DNA of 5,700 bases from CALMKX01 sp044869955. Lineage in GTDB: Bacteria > Acidobacteriota > Thermoanaerobaculia > Multivoradales > SZUA-115. Location of the stretch: NCBI GenBank assembly GCA_044869955.1, contig JBIOYC010000256.1, positions 1 through 5,700 on the forward strand. Direction: 5' to 3'. Under the pieces are notes generated by a model, which worked only from the letters and a program-made list of their open reading frames with translations, was not told where the DNA came from and did no database searches. Each line of letters begins with the position of its first letter. Within the stretch, counting starts at the first letter, position 1. The position numbers and the translations under genes are program-made. This document shows positions 1-5,497 of the stretch, one piece after another.

Positions 1-166
1 CCACTGCGGCATCGGCCCCTACTGGTTGGAGAAGCTGGGCAAGAGCCCCATCCGGGCCTACCAGGCCTCGGCCCGCGGCGGCTGGCTGACCCTCCGCAAG
101 GAAGGCGACCGCTGTCTTCTCGCCGGTCGCGCGGTGACCGTGCTCAGCGGGCAGCTGGTCGGCTGA
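1..166 (+). CDS. PhzF-family isomerase-like protein, C-terminal end (5' truncated by window)
   Basis: This is the last 54 codons of a gene entering from the left, read in the frame starting at base 2 and stopping at TGA 164-166. The peptide begins HCGIGPYW, continues through LGK and QASARGG, and ends GDRCLLAGRAVTVLSGQLVG. This pattern is the usual C-terminus of the PhzF/phenazine-biosynthesis-like family: an HC-x-L/I-x-P-x-W helix start, the Q-A-S-x-R-G-G turn, then a GDR...L.G.AVTV..G.L strand pair. Family members are cytosolic, cofactor-independent isomerases or epimerases with a diaminopimelate-epimerase fold. Outside true phenazine clusters their substrate is usually unknown. The catalytic N-terminal half lies outside the window, so activity cannot be judged. 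The HC motif near the start of the fragment probably belongs to the second half of the fold. Family assignment is fairly firm; specific function is open. Confidence 0.82.
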   Translation, partial: HCGIGPYWLEKLGKSPIRAYQASARGGWLTLRKEGDRCLLAGRAVTVLSGQLVG

Positions 167-175
167 GGGGGGAGA

Positions 176-213
176 TCCCTCCGCTCCGCCCGCTGCGCGG
201 GCTCCGGTCGGGA
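176..213. repeat. GC-rich imperfect hairpin, possible dispersed intergenic repeat or terminator
   Basis: The core stem is GCCCGC (188-193) pairing with GCGGGC (197-202) around a 3-nt loop. After an internal loop it extends with CCG (181-183) against CGG (205-207), and then TCCC (176-179) against GGGA (210-213). It begins 9 bp after the PhzF stop codon. There is no T-tract downstream, so it is not a canonical intrinsic terminator. The flanking words (AGATCCCT...CGGGATGACAG) look like the short palindromic intergenic elements that recur in some high-GC genomes. That comparison is from memory and could not be tested here. Confidence 0.5.
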
Positions 214-247
214 TGACAGAGAAGCTGTCGAGGCGAGGTCGGCTGGC

Positions 248-256
248 TGCTACACT
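248..256 (+). promoter_or_regulatory. Extended -10 promoter-like motif upstream of the Uma2 gene
   Basis: TGCTACACT fits the extended -10 form TGnTAnnnT, with hexamer TACACT at 251-256. The expected transcription start is near 262-264, giving a leader of about 16-18 nt before the ATG at 280. No convincing -35 hexamer is seen at normal spacing, and there is no clear Shine-Dalgarno sequence in the leader. A similar GCTGCTA(C/T)(A/G)CTC string precedes the gene at 2558, which supports a shared promoter style. Confidence 0.4.
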
Positions 257-279
257 CGCACTCGATACGGCAACCACCC

Positions 280-837
280 ATGATCACCCTCACCAACCTG
301 CTGATGACCGCCGAGGAGCTGCTCGCGCTCCCGGACGACGACCTTCGCTATGAGCTGGTGAAGGGGGAGGTGCGCTGCATGTCACCGGCCGGAAGCAAAC
401 ATGGTGTCATCGCAGGCGAGCTCTTCGGCTTGATCCGGAACTTCGTCCGGTCTCGACACTTAGGGCAGGTCATGGCCGCCGAGACCGGCTTCGTGCTGGC
501 CCGCGATCCCGACACGGTCCGGGCCCCGGACGTGGCTTTCGTCCAGACCGAGCGGATCCCCCCCGACGGTCCGTCCGACAGCTTTTGGGAGGGCGCGCCC
601 GACCTCGCCGTCGAGGTGCTCTCCCCCTCCGACTCGATGACCGAGGTCGAGGACAAGGTCTTCGAGTACCTGGCAGCGGGCTGCCGCCTGGTGTGGGTGG
701 TCAACCCGAGAGCCGAGCGCGTCACGGCCTACCGCTCGGCGCACGACATCCGCTCCTTCGCGGGCGACGACCTCCTCGACGGCGCCGACGTCCTGCCCGG
801 CTTCTCCGTCCCCGTCCACCAGATTTTCCACTTCTGA
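280..837 (+). CDS. Uma2 family (DUF820) PD-(D/E)XK endonuclease-like protein
   Basis: The 185-residue product matches the Uma2/DUF820 family in length and motif order. It has the opening M-T-A-E-E-L-L-x-L-P-D-D with RYELVKGE at about residues 23-30, a conserved His at 41, the P-D pair in RAPDVAFV (P83-D84), DLAVEVLSPSD with E112, K126, and Y130...GCRLVWVVNP. Residues D84, E112 and K126 fit the metal-binding and catalytic positions of the PD-(D/E)XK fold, so the protein appears intact. Members are cytosolic predicted restriction-like nucleases of unknown biological role, often present in many copies per genome. ATG 280 was chosen because it gives the usual short extension before MTAEELL; ATG 304 (residue 9) is a plausible alternative, and neither has a strong ribosome binding site. 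The gene ends 10 bp before the peroxiredoxin start, suggesting cotranscription. No methyltransferase or partner toxin/antitoxin gene is adjacent. Confidence 0.88.
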   Translation: MITLTNLLMTAEELLALPDDDLRYELVKGEVRCMSPAGSKHGVIAGELFGLIRNFVRSRHLGQVMAAETGFVLARDPDTVRAPDVAFVQTERIPPDGPSDSFWEGAPDLAVEVLSPSDSMTEVEDKVFEYLAAGCRLVWVVNPRAERVTAYRSAHDIRSFAGDDLLDGADVLPGFSVPVHQIFHF

Positions 838-847
838 GCGAGTCCCC

Positions 848-1330
848 ATGATCCAAGTCGGAGGTACCCTCCCCAACGTCACCGTCAAGGCCGTCCGCCC
901 CGAGGGCACCGAGGACGCCGCCACCCACGACCTCTTCGCCGGCAAGAAAGTCGTGCTCTTCGCCGTGCCCGGGGCCTTCACCCCGACCTGCTCGGACGAT
1001 CACCTGCCAGGCTTCCTGGCCCACCACGGCGAGCTGATCGCCAAGGGGGTCGACCTGATCGCCTGCACGGCGGTCAACGACCACTTCGTGATGCGCGCCT
1101 GGGCCAAGGACCGCGGAGTGGGCGATCAGCTCCTGATGCTCGCGGACGGCAACGGCGACCTCGCCCGCGCCTGCGACCTGGCCATCGACCTCTCCCGGGC
1201 CGGTCTGGGCACCCGCTCGAAGCGCTACGCCATGGTGCTCGAGGACGGCGCCGTGCGCTATCTCGGGGTCGAGCCCGCCCCGGGGGTCACCGTCAGCGGT
1301 GCCCAGGCGGTGCTCGAGGCGCTGGATTAG
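848..1330 (+). CDS. Peroxiredoxin, Prx5 type (thiol peroxidase)
   Basis: The 160-residue protein carries the peroxiredoxin active site P41-x3-T45-x2-C48 within VPGAFTPTCS, followed by HLPGF, which is the Prx5 subfamily signature. Also typical are TAVNDHFVM (about 74-82), LADGNGDL (98-105), and TRSKRYAMVLEDG (122-134), whose R126 is the expected active-site arginine. Known family members are cytosolic enzymes that reduce hydrogen peroxide and organic peroxides through a sulfenic acid at the peroxidatic cysteine. At the position corresponding to the resolving cysteine of animal PRDX5, this protein appears to have Ser150. It therefore probably works as a 1-Cys enzyme or uses an external thiol. 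Two other cysteines (C73, C109) are present; C73 is at a position often Cys in the family. The ATG lies 10 bp after the Uma2 stop with only a weak purine stretch before it. The stop is 6 bp from that of the convergent DUF4388 gene. Confidence 0.93.
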   Translation: MIQVGGTLPNVTVKAVRPEGTEDAATHDLFAGKKVVLFAVPGAFTPTCSDDHLPGFLAHHGELIAKGVDLIACTAVNDHFVMRAWAKDRGVGDQLLMLADGNGDLARACDLAIDLSRAGLGTRSKRYAMVLEDGAVRYLGVEPAPGVTVSGAQAVLEALD

Positions 1331-1340
1331 ACGCGCCTAA
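1327..1340. repeat. Near-perfect palindrome spanning the two convergent stop codons
   Basis: TTAG (1327-1330) and CTAA (1337-1340) are reverse complements and flank ACGCGC, with a single mismatched pair inside the 14-bp palindrome. The left arm contains the peroxiredoxin TAG and the right arm contains the TAG of the DUF4388 gene on the other strand. It is too short and AT-ended to be a strong terminator, and it may arise simply from two TAG codons facing each other. Confidence 0.35.
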
Positions 1341-2464
1341 CTTTCCTTCGCCCCTTCCCCCATCCCCGGCACGATCCGCCGCCACCAGCGCCGCCCCTCG
1401 GGAGTGCGACGACGGTCGGCGGTGGACTCGAGCTCGGCGAGGGGCGCCGGCAGCAGCGCGATGACGCCGCGGCCGAGGGCGGTGAAGAGCAGGTCCATCT
1501 CGTCCTTGCGGCCGCCGGTGAGGAGGTCCCGCAGCCGCGCGGAGCCATCGCACTTGCGGTAGAAGCTGTCTTGCTGGGTCGACGGGATGGGCTCGCCGAG
1601 CCAGATCGGCACCATCTTCTCGAGCAGGGCGAAGGGCACTCCCTCGTGGCTGGCCGTGCCCCGGCCGCCGTCGCTCGAGCGCACCCCGGCCTGGGCCAAC
1701 ATCAGGTCGTGGAGGGAGAGCTCGCGGGTGGCGCTGGCGGCGCTATGCCGGGTCGTGGCGATGTCGAGGATCTCCTTGACGCAGAGATCGAAGGTCGCGG
1801 CGAGGAAGCGGAAGAGGGAGCCGCCGAGGGCCCGATGCACCTGGCCGAGGGTGCGCTCGCCGTCCACCAGGGCGAAGATCCGTTGCGCGAGGGGCGCCAG
1901 GCCGGGCGGCTCGGCGCCCTGGCCGTGCCGGCGCAGGATGATCTCGTCGTGAGTGAGGACGCGGCGGATGCGCCGGTACTCGTCGAGCCAGCGCGAGCCT
2001 TCCATGGCCACGAACAAGCTGTCGATCGGGGCGCAAGCGATCTCCTCCGTGTCCGGCTGGCAGGACTCGAAGAAGAACACCCCGCGATCCCACAGGAAGA
2101 GGTCCAGAGTGAGGTCCTGGACGTGGTCGTGGAGGGCCTTGGCCACGTTCTCCTGGACCAGGATCCCCTGCTCCACCAGGGCGCTGCCCACTCGCTTGCC
2201 GTTCTCGGCGCAGAAGGCGAGGGCGCGCACCAGATCGGCCTCGGAGAGGTAACCGTTCAACAGCAGGTACTGACCGAAGAACTCGGCGGGGTCGTCCGAG
2301 GTGGCGCCGACGAGGCTGCCCTCGCGGAAGGAGAGCCGCTTCTCCCGGCTGCTACGGCGCACCACCAGCTCCCCGGTGCGGCGGTCGTTCTTCGCCCACT
2401 GGAAGAGATCCGACGCCGGGATCGAGGCGAGCAGACCAGAGAATTCCACCTTGGTTTCCAACAT
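1337..2464 (-). CDS. DUF4388 (PATAN) domain protein, probable regulatory or signalling protein
   Basis: The ATG at 2464 gives 375 residues. It is preferred over the in-frame GTG at 2479 because AGGA lies 7 nt upstream of the ATG, while the GTG has no Shine-Dalgarno. Residues about 7-55 (EFSGLLASIPASDLFQWAKNDRRTGELVVRR...FREGSLVGA) match the DUF4388/PATAN start: an L-x-x-L-x-Q/W helix, R-T-G-x-L strand, and F-x-x-G-x-L-V-x-A. Residues 63-102 contain two helical units of the G-x-x-L-L-x-x-G-x-L...G-x-R-V-G-x-x-L-V-E-x-G-I-L type, followed by a helix and FLWDRGVFFF. The region around LAQRIFALVDGERTLGQVHRAL resembles a small winged-helix-like module. The C-terminus (about 275-375) is not recognised and ends in a basic stretch. 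No signal peptide or membrane segment is seen, so it is probably cytosolic. PATAN domains occur with receiver, GTPase and motility or gliding proteins, but no partner is encoded here. Role unknown. Confidence 0.8.
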   Translation of the reverse strand: MLETKVEFSGLLASIPASDLFQWAKNDRRTGELVVRRSSREKRLSFREGSLVGATSDDPAEFFGQYLLLNGYLSEADLVRALAFCAENGKRVGSALVEQGILVQENVAKALHDHVQDLTLDLFLWDRGVFFFESCQPDTEEIACAPIDSLFVAMEGSRWLDEYRRIRRVLTHDEIILRRHGQGAEPPGLAPLAQRIFALVDGERTLGQVHRALGGSLFRFLAATFDLCVKEILDIATTRHSAASATRELSLHDLMLAQAGVRSSDGGRGTASHEGVPFALLEKMVPIWLGEPIPSTQQDSFYRKCDGSARLRDLLTGGRKDEMDLLFTALGRGVIALLPAPLAELESTADRRRTPEGRRWWRRIVPGMGEGAKES

Positions 2465-2469
2465 GAGAG

Positions 2470-2475
2470 GATCCT
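2470..2475 (-). promoter_or_regulatory. Shine-Dalgarno (AGGA) deciding the start of the DUF4388 gene
   Basis: On the - strand AGGA, within CAGGATCC, sits 7 nt before ATG 2464. It is the clearest ribosome binding site in the window. It falls inside the extension that the upstream GTG (2479) would add, so it favours the shorter protein. Confidence 0.55.
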
Positions 2476-2495
2476 GCACAGCGATCGTTACATTC

Positions 2496-2511
2496 CGTAT
2501 GAAGCCATACG
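2496..2511. promoter_or_regulatory. Perfect inverted repeat in the divergent intergenic region, candidate operator
   Basis: CGTATG (2496-2501) and CATACG (2506-2511) are exact reverse complements separated by AAGC. The repeat lies 32 bp upstream of the DUF4388 ATG and 46 bp upstream of the ATG of the large exported protein, between the two divergent genes. Its AT-containing arms stand out in a GC-rich setting. The size and 4-nt spacer suit a dimeric repressor or activator, or a small RNA hairpin in a 5' leader of the - strand gene. Function is inferred from position only. Confidence 0.4.
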
Positions 2512-2540
2512 ACGCCGCGAGGCCGCGTGGCCGACCCCGC

Positions 2541-2549
2541 TGCTATGCT
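2541..2549 (+). promoter_or_regulatory. Extended -10 promoter-like motif, near-leaderless
   Basis: TGCTATGCT matches TGnTAnnnT, with the hexamer TATGCT at 2544-2549. The ATG at 2558 is only 8 bp downstream of the hexamer. Transcription initiating 6-8 nt after it would begin at about the start codon, giving a leaderless or almost leaderless mRNA. This fits the absence of any Shine-Dalgarno in the intervening CCGCCCCC. No -35 element is recognisable. Confidence 0.45.
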
Positions 2550-2557
2550 CCGCCCCC

Positions 2558-5497
2558 ATGAGACGACTCGCGATCCTCCTGCCCATCACCCTCGCACTTT
2601 CGGCCTTCCCCGCCACCGCCGCCGCTCCTCCCTGCCGTCCCTGCGCCGGTGTGGCCGTGGACGACGCCACCGCTGCCGCGGCCCTCCTCGGGGAGCTGCC
2701 GGCGATCTCTCCGGACGGCCGACTGTACCTGGCGTGGAGCCACCATCTTAACGCTTCCGACCCCGCGGTGGCAGCGGCCCAAGCCGCCGCCGTCGCTGAC
2801 GCCGGGGCCACCCCCTGGCTGCGCCTGGTGTTCCACGCCGGAGCGCCGATCCAGCAGCACCTCGCCGAGCTGGAGGCCGAGCTCAAGGCCGCCGCTGCCG
2901 TCACCCGGGCGGCCAACCGCTCCGAGCACTTCCAGATCCTGTGGCAACCGGCCGCCGCCCCGCCGGAGGGGCCGTCCGCGGCCGACGTGGCCTTCCTGGT
3001 CAAGCGCGCGGCCTCGGCGATCTCCGGCGCCCAGCCCCAGGCGCGGGTGATCAGCCAGCCCCTGCCGGGGGACCGGGCCTCTCTCGAGGTCCTCTACGCC
3101 GAGGAGATCGCCGCCTACCTGGACGGCGTCAGCCTGACCCACGCCGGCGAGGCCGCCCTCACCGAGAGTCTCTCCACCCTGACCGAGCTCGACCCCGGCC
3201 GGCCGGTGATGATCGAAGGCATCCCCTTCCCCACCGAGCCCACCGAGGCCCTGGCCCTGGCCGCCGACGCCGCCCGCCTGGGTGGCTCGATCGCCTTCTT
3301 CGACCTGCCCTCGTCCGACGGAGCGGCCCTGGCGCCCCTGGTGATGCTGGCCAACGAGTTCCGCGGCGACCTCTCCTTCGACGCCGGCTCGGCCCCCGAG
3401 GGCGGCGCCGGAGCCTGGGCCTTCGTGCGTGGCGAGGACCTCGGCCTGCGCCTGCTGGTGCGCGCCCCGGCCGGTGCCGCGGAGGTCGCTCTTTCCTTCT
3501 CCGACCCGCAGCTGAAGAAGCCCGAGGCCTTCGACCCGCGCACCGGCAAGCTCGCCGCCGGCCGCGCCAACGCCAAGAGCGGCGGCGGCCTGGTGATCAC
3601 CCTGGTGTCGCCCGCGCCGGTGACCTTCCTGCGCTTCGAGCGGGCCTCGGCGGCCGAGCTGGAAGGGGGCGTGGCCGAGGCCGTGGCCGTGTCCTCCGAG
3701 CGGGACATGCCGGTCGAGGAGATCCTCCGCCGCCTCCAGGCCTTCGAGGACGGCCAGAGCCGCAAGATCGACCACTACCAGGCGGTCAACACCACCCACC
3801 TGCGCTTCGCCGCCGGCGGCGGCAGCGTCGGCACTTTCGAAGCCACCCTCCAGGGGGATTTCTTCTTCCGTCGAGGATCCGACTTCGACTGGGCCTGGCA
3901 GAGCCTGTTCATCAACGGTGTGCGCTGGCGCGGCAAGACCCTGCCCGAGATCCCCCTGATCCAGCCCGAGAAGGCCGCCGCCATGCCGCTCGAGATCCAG
4001 CTGTCGAAGCGCTACTCCTATCGCCTCAGGGGCTCGGAGACGATCGACGGCCGCGACTGCTGGGTGGTGGAGTTCCGCCCGGTGGCCGACGCCGTGGCCG
4101 AGGCCGAGAAGCTCTTCCGCGGCACGGTGTGGGTCGACAAGACCATCTACGCCCGGGTGCAGACCCGCGCCGTGCAGCTGGGGCTCGAGGGAGAGGTGCT
4201 GTCCAACGAGGAGACGGTCTCCTTCCGGCCGCTGACCGCGGAAGGCCAGGCCGCACCCTGGGATCCAGGGAGCTACTTCCTGCCGGTGTCGACGGTGGCC
4301 CAGCAGATCCTCTCGGTGATCAACACCACGACGGTGGTCGAACGGCAGATCGACCTCACCGCCATCACCATCAACGGCAATGACTTCGACAGCCGCCGCG
4401 ACCAGGTGCTGGACTCCGAGGTGACCATGGTGCGGGACACCGCCCGCGGCATGCGTTACCTGGTCAAGCAGGAGGGGTCGGAGGAACGGGTGGTGCGCGA
4501 GGGCTACGACACCGGCAAGCTCTTCCTGCTGGGCGGCGTGTTCTACGACGACTCCCTCGACTACCCCCTGCCCCTCGCCGGCATCAACTACTTCTCTTTC
4601 GACGTCAAGGGCACCGGCAACCAGCTCAACTTCTTCTTCGGCGGCGCCCTGGCCACGGTGGACTTCGCCCAGCCCCGGCTGCTGGGCTCGAAGTTCGACC
4701 TCGGCATGGACGCCTTCGTCTTCGCCTTCCCCAGCTCGGACGAGCTGTTCCGTGACGACGCCGAGGTGCCCGGCGAGGAGGTGGAGTCGACCACCGGCAA
4801 CGTCTCGGTGCTGCTCGGTCATCCGATCGGGGAGTTCGTGAAAGTGGGGCTCGAGTACGAGGCCACCTACGACCGCTACCAGGAGGCGGACGACACCGAC
4901 CCTGCTTTCATCCTGCCCGAGGACACGATCACTCACAGTCTCAAGCTGGATGCGCGCTACGCCCGATCGGGCTATCAGCTCGCCCTGAGCGGCAGCTGGA
5001 ACAAGCGGCAGGACTGGGCCTTCTGGGGGCTGCCCGGCAACCCGGACTTCGAAGAGGATCAAGACACCTACTACCTCTGGCAGGTCTCGACCTCGAAGAC
5101 CTGGTACCTGCCGAAGTTCCGGCGTCTCTCCGCGTCGCTCGACTACGCCGGGGGCTCGAACCTGGACCGCTTCTCGAAGTACGGCTTCGGTTTCTTCGGC
5201 CCCACGGCGATCCAGGGCTACCAGTCCGGCCGCGTGCGCGCCGAGGAGGCACTGGTCGGCCGGCTGCGCTACGGCGTGGCCGTGGGCGAGAGCTTCCGGC
5301 TGGAAGGGGCGGTCGACGCCGGCATCGCCAACGACGACGCCACCGGCCTCGACAACGAGGTGCTGGCCGGCGTGGGGGTGAACGGGCAGTTCATCGGACC
5401 GTGGAACACCATCGTCCAGCTCAACCTGGGCGCCCCCGTCGCGGGACCGGACGACGGCTTCGTGGCCTACCTGGTGTTCCTCAAGCTGTTCAAGTAG
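2558..5497 (+). CDS. Large exported protein: pseudo-glycosidase-like N-terminus, LolA-like domain, Omp85-like C-terminal barrel
   Basis: The reading frame is open from 1571, but translation is placed at ATG 2558 (979 residues). There a signal peptide begins (MRR, hydrophobic core to about residue 17, Ala-rich cleavage region at 19-23), and the upstream part is antisense to the DUF4388 gene. The mature end has C26-x-x-C29. Residues about 30-255 alternate strands and helices like a TIM barrel, with FQILWQP at 126-131 and PVMIEGIP around E220. Residues 260-345 look like a beta-sandwich with FDPRTGK at 325-331. This pairing recalls GH-A glycosidases, but the usual N-E acid/base pair is absent. 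Residues 385-560 resemble the LolA/RseB fold (EEILRRLQAFEDGQ, then strands with WVVEF and VWVDK). A linker carries NDFD (608-611) and MVRDT (624-628). Residues 675-979 are amphipathic beta strands with FFFGGALATVDF and IQGYQSGR (885-892), reminiscent of the Omp85 VRGF/Y motif. There are no POTRA repeats. The likely location is the outer membrane with a periplasmic N-terminus. Function is unknown. Confidence 0.8.
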   Translation: MRRLAILLPITLALSAFPATAAAPPCRPCAGVAVDDATAAAALLGELPAISPDGRLYLAWSHHLNASDPAVAAAQAAAVADAGATPWLRLVFHAGAPIQQHLAELEAELKAAAAVTRAANRSEHFQILWQPAAAPPEGPSAADVAFLVKRAASAISGAQPQARVISQPLPGDRASLEVLYAEEIAAYLDGVSLTHAGEAALTESLSTLTELDPGRPVMIEGIPFPTEPTEALALAADAARLGGSIAFFDLPSSDGAALAPLVMLANEFRGDLSFDAGSAPEGGAGAWAFVRGEDLGLRLLVRAPAGAAEVALSFSDPQLKKPEAFDPRTGKLAAGRANAKSGGGLVITLVSPAPVTFLRFERASAAELEGGVAEAVAVSSERDMPVEEILRRLQAFEDGQSRKIDHYQAVNTTHLRFAAGGGSVGTFEATLQGDFFFRRGSDFDWAWQSLFINGVRWRGKTLPEIPLIQPEKAAAMPLEIQLSKRYSYRLRGSETIDGRDCWVVEFRPVADAVAEAEKLFRGTVWVDKTIYARVQTRAVQLGLEGEVLSNEETVSFRPLTAEGQAAPWDPGSYFLPVSTVAQQILSVINTTTVVERQIDLTAITINGNDFDSRRDQVLDSEVTMVRDTARGMRYLVKQEGSEERVVREGYDTGKLFLLGGVFYDDSLDYPLPLAGINYFSFDVKGTGNQLNFFFGGALATVDFAQPRLLGSKFDLGMDAFVFAFPSSDELFRDDAEVPGEEVESTTGNVSVLLGHPIGEFVKVGLEYEATYDRYQEADDTDPAFILPEDTITHSLKLDARYARSGYQLALSGSWNKRQDWAFWGLPGNPDFEEDQDTYYLWQVSTSKTWYLPKFRRLSASLDYAGGSNLDRFSKYGFGFFGPTAIQGYQSGRVRAEEALVGRLRYGVAVGESFRLEGAVDAGIANDDATGLDNEVLAGVGVNGQFIGPWNTIVQLNLGAPVAGPDDGFVAYLVFLKLFK

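Noticed and set aside
460..1084. Overlapping - strand frames opposite the Uma2 and peroxiredoxin genes
   Set aside because: Both + strand genes have strong family motifs. The antisense products are compositionally biased and lack start signals.
1327..1340. Convergent palindrome as a bidirectional terminator
   Set aside because: It is short, has one mismatched pair and no T-tracts on either side. It is listed only as a low-confidence repeat.
2477..2479. GTG as the start of the DUF4388 protein
   Set aside because: It adds only MQDPL, has no Shine-Dalgarno, and would place the only good AGGA inside the coding region. ATG 2464 fits better.
2480..2530. A sigma70 -10 promoter for the DUF4388 gene on the - strand
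   Set aside because: No TAnnnT hexamer with acceptable spacing was found on that strand in the intergenic region.
1571..2557. A 329-codon upstream extension of the large exported protein frame
   Set aside because: It is antisense to the DUF4388 gene, which has clear domain motifs and a Shine-Dalgarno. The true N-terminus is a signal peptide starting at ATG 2558, just after a promoter-like motif.
2630..2635. C26 as a lipoprotein acylation site
   Set aside because: The preceding residues (A-P-P) do not form a lipobox, and an Ala-rich signal peptidase I site lies just upstream.
2941..4383. A 480-codon + strand frame overlapping the large exported protein
   Set aside because: The product is an Arg/Pro/Gly-rich out-of-frame shadow with no recognisable domain.
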